This document shows positions 37,056-46,458 of a DNA stretch of 64,000 nucleotides, piece by piece. The translations under genes and the position numbers were made by a program. The notes under the pieces were generated by a model. The model did no database searches, was not told where the DNA came from, and saw nothing but the letters and a program-made list of their open reading frames with translations. Origin of the DNA: Bacteroidales bacterium (GTDB lineage: Bacteria; Bacteroidota; Bacteroidia; Bacteroidales; UBA1402). Location: positions 333,844 through 397,843 of the forward strand of contig JAQVXI010000001.1 of the NCBI GenBank assembly GCA_028709215.1. The letters are read 5' to 3'. Numbering within the stretch: the stretch's first letter is position 1; every line of letters begins with the position of its first letter.

Positions 37056-37748
37056 ATGTATCAAACGTTTTATCGTGATCAGACTCAGTTCTATGTAGCT
37101 GTCGATTGCATCATATTTGGTTTTTCTGAAGGTCGTCTGAGTCTTTTGCTTTTAAAACGAAACATGGAGCCGGCTAAGGGACAATGGTCCTTGCCCGGTG
37201 GTTTTATTGAAGCACAGGAGAGTGCGGAGGTCGCCGCTGCACGCGTGTTATCGACGCTAACAGGACTAGATGAAGTCTACATGGATCAACTGATGCTATT
37301 TAGTAAGATTGATCGGGATCCGGGAGAGCGTGTTTTATCTGTTGCCTTTTATGCCTTGATCAATGTTGCTGATTCCAATCGCGAGCAGGTGCGCCTTCAC
37401 AACGCATATTGGAGGGATCTGGACGATTTGCCTGCACTTATTTTTGATCATCCGGAAATGGTGCATTCTGCGCTGAAACGATTGCGCATTGAAGCTTCGA
37501 CCAAACCCATCGGATTCAATCTGCTTCCAGAGCGTTTTACCGTACCTCAATTGCAGGCACTTTACGAAGCCATCTATGGTATAAGCATCGATAAGCGGAA
37601 TTTTAGAAAAAAGCTTCAAAGTATGCCTTTTTTGGTCAAGCTGGATGAGAAGGATAAAACTTCCTCAAAGCGAGGAGCCTACTTGTATTCGTTCGACAAG
37701 GAGCGGTACGAAAAAGCCAAGCTCGAAGGAATTCATTTCGCTCTGTAG
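37056..37748 (+). CDS. araR: AraR, Nudix-derived transcriptional regulator of arabinose use
   Basis: A 230-residue regulator of the NrtR type: an N-terminal Nudix fold that senses the effector and a C-terminal winged-helix domain (about 150-230, LQALYEAIYGISIDKRNFRKKL) that binds DNA. The Nudix box (49-71) keeps Gly and one Glu but has lost the catalytic acidic residues: the REUXEE core reads RVLSTL. So it should bind rather than hydrolyse its ligand. The Bacteroides AraR regulator belongs to this family and also sits beside araD and the symporter. L-arabinose is the likely inducer. The candidate operators at 33904 and 37807 may be its sites. Confidence 0.9.
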   Translation: MYQTFYRDQTQFYVAVDCIIFGFSEGRLSLLLLKRNMEPAKGQWSLPGGFIEAQESAEVAAARVLSTLTGLDEVYMDQLMLFSKIDRDPGERVLSVAFYALINVADSNREQVRLHNAYWRDLDDLPALIFDHPEMVHSALKRLRIEASTKPIGFNLLPERFTVPQLQALYEAIYGISIDKRNFRKKLQSMPFLVKLDEKDKTSSKRGAYLYSFDKERYEKAKLEGIHFAL

Positions 37749-37806
37749 TCGATCAAACTATTTTATCCGTAAGTTGTTAGTAAAAGCGCAGATTGTACGT
37801 TATAAA

Positions 37807-37821
37807 GTGTAAAAAATACAA
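37807..37821. promoter_or_regulatory. Candidate AraR operator, site 2
   Basis: GTGT-N7-ACAA, including the perfect repeat TGTA-N5-TACA, lies 9 bp before the araD ATG at 37830. It has the same spacing as the site at 33904. Binding here would control the araD-araA-araB unit. Confidence 0.42.
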
Positions 37822-37829
37822 TTAAATAC

Positions 37830-38519
37830 ATGGATATACAAGAACTTAAAGAACAAGTATTTAAAGCCAATATTGATTTGGTAAAGCATGGATTGGTCCT
37901 GTTTACATGGGGCAATGTAAGTGCTATTGATCGAACGAAGGGGGTCGTCGTGATCAAACCTTCCGGCGTATCCTACGACACGATGAAAGCGTCCGATATG
38001 GTCGTCATCGATTTGGATGGAAACGTCTTAGAAGGTTCCTTAAAACCTTCATCCGACACACCCACACATCTTGCCTTATACAAGGCTTTTCAAAACATTG
38101 GTGGCGTGGTTCACACGCATTCTACCTATGCGACATCCTGGGCACAGGCCGGTCTGTCCATACCGATCCTTGGAACCACACACGCCGATTATTTCAGTGC
38201 CGACATTCCCTGTACACGCAGCATGACCGAACAGGAAGTGATGGGAGGAGCGTATGAGTTGGAAACTGGTACAGTCATTGTGGAATGTTTTCAAGGAAAA
38301 AACCCCGATCAGATTCCCGGTGTACTGGTCAAGAATCATGGGCCGTTTACCTGGGGAAAAGACGCACACGATGCGGTACACAATGCCGTTGTCATGGAAG
38401 AAGTCGCCCGGATGGCGCAAATCGCCGTGCAACTCAATCCCAACGTTGATATGAATCCACATCTGATCCAGAAGCATTTTTATCGCAAACATGGACCGGG
38501 AGCGTATTATGGACAATAA
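37830..38519 (+). CDS. araD: L-ribulose-5-phosphate 4-epimerase
   Basis: Converts L-ribulose 5-phosphate to D-xylulose 5-phosphate, the last step of arabinose breakdown. It has 229 residues, the family length. The zinc-binding histidines are in [18 protein letters not shown] and in the [10 protein letters not shown] segment; the phosphate-binding GNVS motif is at [11 protein letters not shown]. First of three genes, araD-araA-araB, with araA starting 22 bp after its stop. Confidence 0.97.
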   Translation: MDIQELKEQVFKANIDLVKHGLVLFTWGNVSAIDRTKGVVVIKPSGVSYDTMKASDMVVIDLDGNVLEGSLKPSSDTPTHLALYKAFQNIGGVVHTHSTYATSWAQAGLSIPILGTTHADYFSADIPCTRSMTEQEVMGGAYELETGTVIVECFQGKNPDQIPGVLVKNHGPFTWGKDAHDAVHNAVVMEEVARMAQIAVQLNPNVDMNPHLIQKHFYRKHGPGAYYGQ

Positions 38520-38541
38520 GAACATAACAAATACAAACAAG

Positions 38542-40047
38542 ATGAAACAGTTTCAAGATTTAGAAGTATGGTTTTTTACCGGTGCTCAATTGTTGTACGG
38601 TGGTGATGCCGTTGTCAAAGTCGATGCACATTCCAACGAAATGGTCAAAGGCTTGAATGCCTCCGGCAACCTACCCGTAAAAGTGGTTTATAAAGGAACC
38701 GTAAACTCCTCCGCCGAAGTATCGGATGCCTTCCGTGCTGCCAATGCCGATACCGCCTGTATCGGCGTCATCGCATGGATGCACACCTTTTCACCGGCCA
38801 AAATGTGGATCCATGGTTTGATGGATTATAAAAAACCCTTGTTGCATCTGCACACGCAATTTGATGCACAAATCCCATGGGATTCCATCGATATGGATTA
38901 CATGAACCTGAATCAAAGTGCGCACGGTGACCGTGAATTTGGTCACATCGTCAGTCGTTTGCGCAAAAACCGCAAAGTTGTCGTCGGTCATTGGAAAGAT
39001 GCCAACGTACACAGTAAAATCGCCGTTTGGATGCGTGTTGCTGCTGCTTGGGCAGACGCTCAAACCATGCGCATCATTCGCTTTGGAGACAACATGAACA
39101 ACGTAGCCGTAACCGACGGAGACAAAGTTGAAGCCGAAATCCGTTTCGGATATCATGTAGACAATGCACCCATTGCAAAATTGGTGCCCTATGTAAATGC
39201 GGTTACGGATGCGGAGATTGACGCACTGGTAGCAACGTACGAAGAACTATACGATTTTGCGCCCGATGCAGCCAAAGGCGGTGCCAACCATCGTTTTGTT
39301 CGTGATGCTGCCGCTCAAGAAATTGGTTTGAAGCGCTTTTTGGAAGACAAGGGTGCCAAGGCCTTTACTACCAGTTTTGATGAGCTCGAAGGCATGAATC
39401 AGTTGATGGGTTTTGCTTCACAACGTTTGATGTCCGAAGGTTATGGTTTTGGGGCTGAAGGCGATTGGAAGACGGCTGCACTTTGTCGCAGCATGTACGT
39501 CATGGGACAAGGTCTGGCTGGAGGCAGTTCCTTCCTTGAGGATTATGTGTTGAATTTTGACGGACAAAACAGCTCCATTCTTCAATCACATATGTTGGAA
39601 ATTAATCCGGATATTGCCGTAGACAAACCGCGCGTCGAAGTGCATTACCTGGGAATTGGTGACTCGGGTACCTGCGCCAGACTGGTATTCAAAACCTGTG
39701 AAGGACAGGGTATTGCTTGTACCGTAGTCGATATGGGCAACCGATTCCGTATGATTGTAAACGAAGTAGAAGTCATCAAATCCAATCCTACTCCAAAACT
39801 ACCCGTTGCTTCTGCGTTGTGGATTCCTAAACCCAATCTCGAAGTGGGTGTTGGTTCCTGGATCTTGGCCGGTGGAACACACCACTCCAGTTTTTCTTTT
39901 GCCTTGACTGCTGAGTACATGGAAGACTTTGCAGACATTGCAGACATTGAAATGCTGTTGATTGATGAGCAGACCACGTTACGTTCTTTTAAGCAAGAAC
40001 TGCGAAACAACGAAATGTATTATTTGCTAAACAAAGCCCTTCGATGA
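38542..40047 (+). CDS. araA: L-arabinose isomerase
   Basis: Isomerises L-arabinose to L-ribulose. I chose the ATG at 38542, which gives 501 residues and the standard N-terminus (FQDLEVWFFTGAQLLYG). Upstream ATGs at 38491 and 38509 would overlap araD. Conserved segments include LHTQFDAQIPWDSIDMDYMNLNQSAHGDREFG, the metal-site Glu and His residues in FLEDYVLNF and QSHMLEINP, and the ILAGGTHHSSFS block near the C-terminus; each is quoted from the family's known pattern. The stop overlaps araB (ATGA). Confidence 0.96.
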   Translation: MKQFQDLEVWFFTGAQLLYGGDAVVKVDAHSNEMVKGLNASGNLPVKVVYKGTVNSSAEVSDAFRAANADTACIGVIAWMHTFSPAKMWIHGLMDYKKPLLHLHTQFDAQIPWDSIDMDYMNLNQSAHGDREFGHIVSRLRKNRKVVVGHWKDANVHSKIAVWMRVAAAWADAQTMRIIRFGDNMNNVAVTDGDKVEAEIRFGYHVDNAPIAKLVPYVNAVTDAEIDALVATYEELYDFAPDAAKGGANHRFVRDAAAQEIGLKRFLEDKGAKAFTTSFDELEGMNQLMGFASQRLMSEGYGFGAEGDWKTAALCRSMYVMGQGLAGGSSFLEDYVLNFDGQNSSILQSHMLEINPDIAVDKPRVEVHYLGIGDSGTCARLVFKTCEGQGIACTVVDMGNRFRMIVNEVEVIKSNPTPKLPVASALWIPKPNLEVGVGSWILAGGTHHSSFSFALTAEYMEDFADIADIEMLLIDEQTTLRSFKQELRNNEMYYLLNKALR

Positions 40048-41726
40048 GTACAAAAAAATATGTGATCGGACTCGATTACGGTTCGGACTCGTGTCGTGCC
40101 CTAATCGTAGATGCCGTTACCGGAGAAGAACAAGCCTCCTCGGTAAAATACTATCCGCGTTGGATGAAAGGTTTATACTGTCAACCCACCGCCAATCAAT
40201 ATCGTCAACACCCCAAGGACTATACGGAAGTGATGGAAGCAAGCATCAAAGAAGCACTTTCCAAGTGTGATGCTTCCGTTGCAGCCAACGTGGTCGGAAT
40301 CTCGTTTGATACGACGGGTAGTACACCCGTACTAACCGATGCCAACGGAACACCCTTGGCGTTGTTGCCCGAATTTGAAGAGAATCCCAACGCCATGTTT
40401 GTGTTGTGGAAGGATCATACGGCACTTAAGGAAGCCGATGAAATCAATGCCTTGGCTGCTCAATGGGAGATCGATTACACAGCCTTCGAAGGTGGCATAT
40501 ATTCTTCGGAATGGTTTTGGGCTAAAGTGCTTCATGTGCTCCGTTCCGACGAAAAGGTTCGTAATGCAGCCTACTCTGTTGTAGAACATTGCGACTGGTT
40601 ACCGGCATTAATCACTGGAGAGACCAAACCCGAAACCATGAAGCGCAGTCGCTGTGCTGCCGGTCACAAAGCCATGTGGTCCGAAAGTTGGAATGGATTG
40701 CCTTCCGAAGCATTTTTGACAACGTTGGATCCGCTTTTGACCGGATACCGTGACCGTTTGTTTCAAGAAACCTTTGCCAGCGATACACGTGTGGGCTATT
40801 TGACGGAAGAGTGGGCCAAACGTTTGGGACTCACAACCAACGTCGCTGTTGGAGTAGGGGCTTTCGACTGCCATATGGGCGCTGTCGGTGCTGAAATAGT
40901 ACCCAACACCTGGGTGCGTGTCATCGGTACTTCGACCTGTGACATCATGATTGCTTCCTACGAAGATATGAAGGATAAATTGATTCCCGGTATCTGTGGG
41001 CAAGTGGATGGTTCGGTTGTGCCCGGTTATATAGGGCTTGAAGCCGGACAATCGGCTTTTGGGGATATTTATGCATGGTTTAAGCGTGTTTTGGCCTGGC
41101 CGTTGGAAGCCTTGGTCGAAACCTCGACCTTGTTGGATGATGCCACCAAACAAAAACTGATGGACGAGGCCCTGGATCGCCTGATCCCGGTTTTATCGGA
41201 ACAAGCGGCTGCGATCAATCCTGAAGAGAGCACCGTGTTGGCCACCGATTGGATGAACGGTCGCAGAACTCCGGATGCCAGTCAATGGGTACAAGGATCC
41301 ATCACCGGACTCAACCTGGGAACAACGGCGCCCATGATTTTCCGCGCCTTGGTCGAAGCAACTGCTTTTGGATCTAGAGCCATTGCCGACCGATACAAGG
41401 AACAAGGCGTTCGCATGGATAGTGTTATCGGTATTGGTGGCATTTCGTTGAAATCACCGTTTGTCATGCAAACCATGGCCAACGTCTTGAATAAACCCAT
41501 CAAAGTGGCAAAGAGTGATCAAGCCTGTGCTTTTGGAGCCTCGATGTTTGCTGCTGTTGTCGCCGGTGTGTATACACGTGTTGAAGACGCCCAAAAAGCA
41601 ATGGGACAGGGCTTTGCAATGGAATACGTTCCGCAGCCCGATCAAGTCGCATACTACGAAGGTGTATACCAGCGCTACCTGACGTTGGGTAAGATTACCG
41701 AAGAAGCCTTTTATAAAGGGGAATAA
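40044..41726 (+). CDS. araB: L-ribulokinase
   Basis: Phosphorylates L-ribulose at O-5 with ATP. It is a 560-residue FGGY-family kinase. The phosphate-1 loop is GLDYGSDSCRALIVD, followed by AraB-typical segments VVEHCDWLPALITGE, GVGAFDCHMGAVG and WMNGRRTPD. The C-terminal ATP-binding pattern is GIGGISLKSPFVMQTMANVL. It overlaps araA by 4 bp. A hairpin terminator at 41750 ends the araDAB unit. Confidence 0.96.
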   Translation: MSTKKYVIGLDYGSDSCRALIVDAVTGEEQASSVKYYPRWMKGLYCQPTANQYRQHPKDYTEVMEASIKEALSKCDASVAANVVGISFDTTGSTPVLTDANGTPLALLPEFEENPNAMFVLWKDHTALKEADEINALAAQWEIDYTAFEGGIYSSEWFWAKVLHVLRSDEKVRNAAYSVVEHCDWLPALITGETKPETMKRSRCAAGHKAMWSESWNGLPSEAFLTTLDPLLTGYRDRLFQETFASDTRVGYLTEEWAKRLGLTTNVAVGVGAFDCHMGAVGAEIVPNTWVRVIGTSTCDIMIASYEDMKDKLIPGICGQVDGSVVPGYIGLEAGQSAFGDIYAWFKRVLAWPLEALVETSTLLDDATKQKLMDEALDRLIPVLSEQAAAINPEESTVLATDWMNGRRTPDASQWVQGSITGLNLGTTAPMIFRALVEATAFGSRAIADRYKEQGVRMDSVIGIGGISLKSPFVMQTMANVLNKPIKVAKSDQACAFGASMFAAVVAGVYTRVEDAQKAMGQGFAMEYVPQPDQVAYYEGVYQRYLTLGKITEEAFYKGE

Positions 41727-41749
41727 GGGTTTTACTCTATAGAATATGG

Positions 41750-41797
41750 GGGTTGTGTCAGCACAAAGTTGTGGACACAACCCCTTCTTCTTTTCCT
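41750..41797 (+). terminator. Intrinsic terminator after araB
   Basis: A perfect 11-bp stem (41750-41760 with 41775-41785), a 14-nt loop and a T-rich run ending near 41797 lie between araB and the convergent protease gene. Confidence 0.78.
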
Positions 41798-41811
41798 ATT
41801 ATTCGTGCGCG

Positions 41812-44268
41812 TCAGCGAACAACCACTTTGAACCGCTTCGTTTGTCCCTTGAGCGAAGTTTCTATTAGGTACAATCCGGAGCGGGAGAGCTCAAAAACAG
41901 GATGGACTGATTCAATGAATAATTTTCCATACACATCATACACCCGAATCGTAGTGCCCTGTTCTGCTCCCTTCAACGAAACCGTTTGATTCTGAACAAT
42001 GGGAACGATTCGATCCGAATTGGGCGTCCGGATGGTAAGCACGTCACTTGCTTGGGATGTAAACGGAGCATAACTGGAGCGTACTTGCGCATAATAGGTG
42101 GTTTCATCGTCCAGATTGGTACACAAAAGTTGGTTCGTCGTCGTAAATCTGGATTCGTACATGTCAACCGATTGCTTGTTTCCATTCGTGTCCAAGGTGT
42201 ATACATCCACCCAATACCCGTCCGCCCAATCGAAGGATTTCCAAGATAAAACAAACTCAAACGGATCCGGATCGGAAGCCGTCAGCAAGGTGGGTGCTCC
42301 GTTGTACGTCTGAACGGACGCCGGGATGGAGAAACGCGTTTGACTGAAGCCGTTGCTTGCTTGTACGCTCCACTGATAGGCAGTCGTGTCAGCCATTACG
42401 GAAACTGTGTATGTTGTGTCTTGAATGTGATTGATTTGAAACTGAGCGCTGCTGTCCGCTGTCGATTGAACGAAGAGGTTGTATTCGGTCGCATCTTCCA
42501 CCGCAGCCCATTTGGCTTGAAACGTGAACGCTTCTACATCGGATGTTTGAAGGTTTATTGGAATTTGGTCAAAATGTGCCCCTCCTCTGTAGTTGAAATA
42601 GATTTTCTGGTTGATTTCCCGAATATGACTGATGGGCTTGTTCAAGGCCTTTCCGGACCAACTTCTCATCGATGGAACGGTTTCGTCGGTGAGAGTCGTT
42701 ATACCATATGAACCCGGGAATGGATCTCCGCGCAAACTTGTACGGTACGAAAGGTAATTGCCACCGGTGTAAACAATTCCGATGTTATCGGCTTCCACGA
42801 TGTCCGCACATTGATGTGCGGCGATTGCGTTGATCAAGTTTCGTTCCCATAGCTGGGCAAATGTTAGTTCGACCTGCTTGCCATAATAGCTCAATGTAAT
42901 GGTTTCATCGCTTCGCTGGTCAATGTGGTAGACGAGCAGTCCGTGATGCGGTACGAAGGCATCCCAGCCGATTGAGTTTTGTTGACGGTTCTCAAGCAGG
43001 TAGTATTCCTCCGGATGTTCGGTGTACAGAATGTACGCATCGTTGGAGGATTCCAGATCTGACAAGGCGACACTTGCCGGAAGACTGTCCAGTTCCGTTG
43101 GACTGAGCCAGCCCAACTGCATGCGCTCCAACGCCGTTAACGCAGGCGGTACTGCACTGTTGCCGTTGTACGCGCCTGATGCCATCAGTGACCAGTCTCC
43201 AACGTCAAAAGCCTGTCCGTTGTAGCTGTCGTAATCCACGTCGTACAGATCCATCAACCCCAGAACGTGGCCGTATTCGTGCGCAAAAAGACCGATGCCT
43301 GTGGTCGATTCGTCTCCTTGCAGTTCAGGGCTGCAGGCATATCCGTTGATGGTACACCCATCGAGCTTAAGGGTCAGACCGGCACTTTGTAAGGACCAGG
43401 AATGCGGCCATATCGTATTGGCATTTCCCCCATCTGCTTCTCCCTTGCCCGCATAAAACACATAGATGTTGTCAACATACCCATCATCGTTGGCGTCAAA
43501 GCGTGAGAAATCAATCAGATCATCCAATTTTACACAGGCATCTCGTATCATGTGCGCCGGACGTATGTCGGTATCTTCGTTGTCAGCATCGTTTGCTCCA
43601 TAATAGGCATACGGCTGATCCAAAGTCACCGGACCCACTACGTGAAAAGTGGGGTCAAACAAATCGTTGGATTGATTCTTGTAATAATCACGTACGCTGC
43701 CGATGTGTCCGTCGTCCTGAAACCCCACTTCGTTCAGCATTCGATCAAAACGGTCCAATGCTTTTGGGGTAACATAGCCCACATCTGAAAAATTAACCAG
43801 AATCACCAGGCTATGGACGGAGCCCTTGGTAGGATAGGCATTGGCTCTTGAAGCAGACGAAGATCTCAATTGAACGTCCTGATTCCAACGATTCAGACGA
43901 TTCTCAATCGCAGCGTTGCGCAGAATTGTTTCGTTTTTTGCAGGCTTCTTTAGTTGTTGAACGTAGCTTGTAAGCTCATTTGATCGAACGGATTGATCCA
44001 TAACGACGTGTGGGCCTATGCGCCACGAGCCATCCGGACTACTTTCTGCAAACCGATAAAACCCGTTGGCATCGGGTAGCGCAACATAGCCGTCCGGGGT
44101 ACGGGCATATCGGGCAAATTCGTCTCCGATGAGGTATGCGTCAAAACGACTGCCGTCGGGTTGATCGATCCGAATCAATCGTCGGGGAGCAGGAACGGCA
44201 AGCAGCTCTAAGCTTGCTGCATAGCATAGAATAAACAGGCATAAATGCACGCAAAAAGTCCTTTTCAT
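41812..44268 (-). CDS. M6-family metalloprotease with fibronectin-like domains and T9SS sorting tail
   Basis: A secreted zinc protease of the immune-inhibitor-A (M6) group, 818 residues from the ATG at 44268. A signal peptide (about 1-26) leads into the protease domain. The zinc site HEYGHVLGLMDLYD is complete: two His, catalytic Glu and the downstream Asp. Two fibronectin type III-like domains follow (about residues 560-740). The last 80 residues look like a T9SS type A sorting domain (VYDVYGKLF ... SGLYLIETSLKGQTKRFKVVV). It is thus probably exported to the cell surface. A longer frame to 44379 would run through its own promoter and into tkt. Confidence 0.9.
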   Translation of the reverse strand: MKRTFCVHLCLFILCYAASLELLAVPAPRRLIRIDQPDGSRFDAYLIGDEFARYARTPDGYVALPDANGFYRFAESSPDGSWRIGPHVVMDQSVRSNELTSYVQQLKKPAKNETILRNAAIENRLNRWNQDVQLRSSSASRANAYPTKGSVHSLVILVNFSDVGYVTPKALDRFDRMLNEVGFQDDGHIGSVRDYYKNQSNDLFDPTFHVVGPVTLDQPYAYYGANDADNEDTDIRPAHMIRDACVKLDDLIDFSRFDANDDGYVDNIYVFYAGKGEADGGNANTIWPHSWSLQSAGLTLKLDGCTINGYACSPELQGDESTTGIGLFAHEYGHVLGLMDLYDVDYDSYNGQAFDVGDWSLMASGAYNGNSAVPPALTALERMQLGWLSPTELDSLPASVALSDLESSNDAYILYTEHPEEYYLLENRQQNSIGWDAFVPHHGLLVYHIDQRSDETITLSYYGKQVELTFAQLWERNLINAIAAHQCADIVEADNIGIVYTGGNYLSYRTSLRGDPFPGSYGITTLTDETVPSMRSWSGKALNKPISHIREINQKIYFNYRGGAHFDQIPINLQTSDVEAFTFQAKWAAVEDATEYNLFVQSTADSSAQFQINHIQDTTYTVSVMADTTAYQWSVQASNGFSQTRFSIPASVQTYNGAPTLLTASDPDPFEFVLSWKSFDWADGYWVDVYTLDTNGNKQSVDMYESRFTTTNQLLCTNLDDETTYYAQVRSSYAPFTSQASDVLTIRTPNSDRIVPIVQNQTVSLKGAEQGTTIRVYDVYGKLFIESVHPVFELSRSGLYLIETSLKGQTKRFKVVVR

Positions 44269-44273
44269 ACCGT

Positions 44274-44281
44274 CAAATGTA
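44274..44281 (-). promoter_or_regulatory. -7 promoter box of the M6 protease gene
   Basis: TACATTTG on the minus strand matches TAnnTTTG and ends only 5 nt before the ATG at 44268, so the transcript would be almost leaderless. Confidence 0.6.
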
Positions 44282-44292
44282 GAAAGAATCTG

Positions 44293-44300
44293 TATCTTTG
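44293..44300 (+). promoter_or_regulatory. -7 promoter box of tkt
   Basis: TATCTTTG matches TAnnTTTG, 21 bp before the ATG at 44322. It rules out the TTG at 44298 as start. It is 11 bp from the -7 box of the divergent protease gene. Confidence 0.68.
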
Positions 44301-44321
44301 TCAAAAATAATCTGTATACGT

Positions 44322-46340
44322 ATGAATAATACCGCTTTAATGAACAAGGCAGCGGACAATATCCGTGTCCTCGCTGCATCGATGGTGGAAAAAGCCAAGT
44401 CTGGTCACCCCGGTGGAGCCATGGGAGGTGCCGACTTTATGAACGTCCTTTTTACTGAATTTTTGGTATACGATCCGAAAAACCCGAAATGGGAAGGACG
44501 CGATCGCTTTTTTTTAGATCCGGGACACATGTCTCCGATGCTATATTCTCAGCTTGCCCTTGCCGGAAAATTTACCTTGGATGAATTAAAACAATTTCGT
44601 CAATGGGGAAGTCCGACACCGGGTCACCCCGAGGTCGATGTAGAAAGAGGCATTGAAAATACGTCAGGTCCGCTCGGACAAGGTCATGTGTATGCCGTCG
44701 GTGCTGCCATTGCCGCAAAATTCTTGAAAACAAAGTTTGGTGATCAAATGAATCAAACCATCTATGCCTATATATCCGATGGGGGTATTCAAGAAGAAAT
44801 CTCACAAGGAGGCGGTCGTTTGGCCGGTCACTTGGGATTGGATAATTTGATCATGTTTTATGACTCAAACGATATTCAGCTGTCAACCGAAACTTCTTCG
44901 GTCACCAGTGAAGACACGGCTGCCAAATACAAAGCCTGGGGTTGGGAAGTTTTGTCCGTAGACGGTCACGACGTAGAAGCCTTGCGTGCTGCCATCAAAC
45001 AGGCCAAAGCGGTTCAGGGCAAACCTACGTTGATTATTGGTAAGACCGTAATGGGCAAAGGGGCTTTGGATAAAGAAGGCAACAGTTACGAAAATAAATG
45101 TGCAACGCACGGTATGCCGTTGGGCGAAGCCGGAGCAAGCTTTGAGAAGTCCATCGCCAATCTGGGAGGCAATCCCGAGGACCCTTTTGTGATATTTCCC
45201 GAAGTCAGTGAATTGTATGCAAAGCGTGCGCTTGAACTCGAGTCGATTGTAGCCGAACGCTACGCGGCCAAAGCACAATGGGCTGCACAGAACCCGGAAG
45301 CTGCAAAGAAAATGGCCGACTGGTTTGCCGGTATCAACCCAAAAGTTGACTGGTCAACCATCGAACAAAAACCGGGACAAGCCACACGTGCTGCTTCCGC
45401 TACGGTGTTGGCTGCCTTGGCAGAGAAGGTTGAAAATATGATTGTAGCCTCGGCCGACCTTTCAAACTCCGACAAAACCGACGGTTTCCTGAAAAAAACC
45501 AAAGCGTTTACTGCCGATGACTTTAGTGGTTCCTTTTTACAAGCCGGTGTGGCTGAGCTGACCATGGCTTGCGTTTGCATCGGTATGGGTTTGCACGGAG
45601 GTGTTATTGCCGCTTGCGGTACCTTCTTTGTTTTCTCAGATTACATGAAGCCTGCCGTTCGCATGGCTGCCTTGATGGAAGTTCCGGTCAAGTTTATTTG
45701 GACGCACGATGCCTTCCGCGTGGGTGAAGACGGACCGACACACGAACCGGTGGAGCAAGAAGCGCAGATTCGTTTGATGGAAAAGCTCAAGAATCACAAG
45801 GGACACAACTCCATGCTGGTCTTGCGTCCGGCCGATGTGAACGAAACAACCGTAGCCTATCAGTTGGCTTTAGAAAACACAAGCACACCGACTGCCTTTA
45901 TCTTGAGCCGTCAAAACATCACCAACCTGCCCGATAGCAGCTATCAAAAAGCAATGGGCGCACAAAAAGGTGCCTATGTGGTTGAATGTGATGGTACTCC
46001 GGATGTTGTATTGCTGGCTTCCGGATCGGAAGTAGCTACATTGGTCGAAGGTGCACAGCTGTTGCGTGCAGACGGAGTAAAGGTACGTATTGTCTCCGTT
46101 CCCTCGGAAGGTTTGTTCCGCAGCCAATCGGAAGATTATCAGGTGTCCGTATTACCAAAAGGCGTGAAACGCTTTGGGTTGACAGCCGGTTTGCCTGTAA
46201 ATCTTATGGGTCTGGTTGGAGAGAATGGAAGCATCTGGGGATTGGAATCCTTTGGCTTTTCCGCACCGTATAAAGTGTTGGATGAAAAACTTGGATTCAC
46301 CGGTCAGAATGTATACAATCTGGTGAAGAAAATGCTCTAA
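44322..46340 (+). CDS. tkt: Transketolase
   Basis: Transfers two-carbon units between sugar phosphates in the non-oxidative pentose phosphate pathway, with thiamine diphosphate. From the ATG at 44322 it has 672 residues. The N-terminal part has KSGHPGGAMGGADF and the cofactor region YISDGGIQEEISQGG ... NLIMFYDSND, a form characteristic of Bacteroidota transketolases. The pyrimidine domain has THDAFRVGEDGPTHEPVEQEA. Together with RpiB it links arabinose-derived xylulose 5-phosphate to glycolysis. Confidence 0.97.
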   Translation: MNNTALMNKAADNIRVLAASMVEKAKSGHPGGAMGGADFMNVLFTEFLVYDPKNPKWEGRDRFFLDPGHMSPMLYSQLALAGKFTLDELKQFRQWGSPTPGHPEVDVERGIENTSGPLGQGHVYAVGAAIAAKFLKTKFGDQMNQTIYAYISDGGIQEEISQGGGRLAGHLGLDNLIMFYDSNDIQLSTETSSVTSEDTAAKYKAWGWEVLSVDGHDVEALRAAIKQAKAVQGKPTLIIGKTVMGKGALDKEGNSYENKCATHGMPLGEAGASFEKSIANLGGNPEDPFVIFPEVSELYAKRALELESIVAERYAAKAQWAAQNPEAAKKMADWFAGINPKVDWSTIEQKPGQATRAASATVLAALAEKVENMIVASADLSNSDKTDGFLKKTKAFTADDFSGSFLQAGVAELTMACVCIGMGLHGGVIAACGTFFVFSDYMKPAVRMAALMEVPVKFIWTHDAFRVGEDGPTHEPVEQEAQIRLMEKLKNHKGHNSMLVLRPADVNETTVAYQLALENTSTPTAFILSRQNITNLPDSSYQKAMGAQKGAYVVECDGTPDVVLLASGSEVATLVEGAQLLRADGVKVRIVSVPSEGLFRSQSEDYQVSVLPKGVKRFGLTAGLPVNLMGLVGENGSIWGLESFGFSAPYKVLDEKLGFTGQNVYNLVKKML

Positions 46341-46359
46341 TCAATTGTACAATAAGTAA

Positions 46360-46390
46360 GTGACCGGAATCAAAACCGGTCACTTTTCTT
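46360..46390 (+). terminator. Intrinsic terminator after tkt
   Basis: A perfect 8-bp stem (46360-46367 with 46376-46383), an 8-nt loop and a T-rich run follow tkt and precede the rpiB promoter. Confidence 0.8.
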
Positions 46391-46422
46391 TTTTACTCTG
46401 CACATCGTAATTGATTTTTTTG

Positions 46423-46430
46423 TACATTTG
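46423..46430 (+). promoter_or_regulatory. -7 promoter box of rpiB
   Basis: TACATTTG matches TAnnTTTG, 28 bp before the ATG at 46459. It shows that the earlier ATG at 46411 is not the start. Confidence 0.68.
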
Positions 46431-46458
46431 CGAAATAAACTTAATACGAACTTTTTAT

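Noticed and set aside
37056..37748. Active Nudix hydrolase
   Set aside because: The REUXEE core is RVLSTL; the acidic residues needed for metal binding are absent and a winged-helix domain follows.
44269..44379. Longer N-terminus for the M6 protease
   Set aside because: The extra 37 codons contain the promoter and part of tkt, and would bury the signal peptide.
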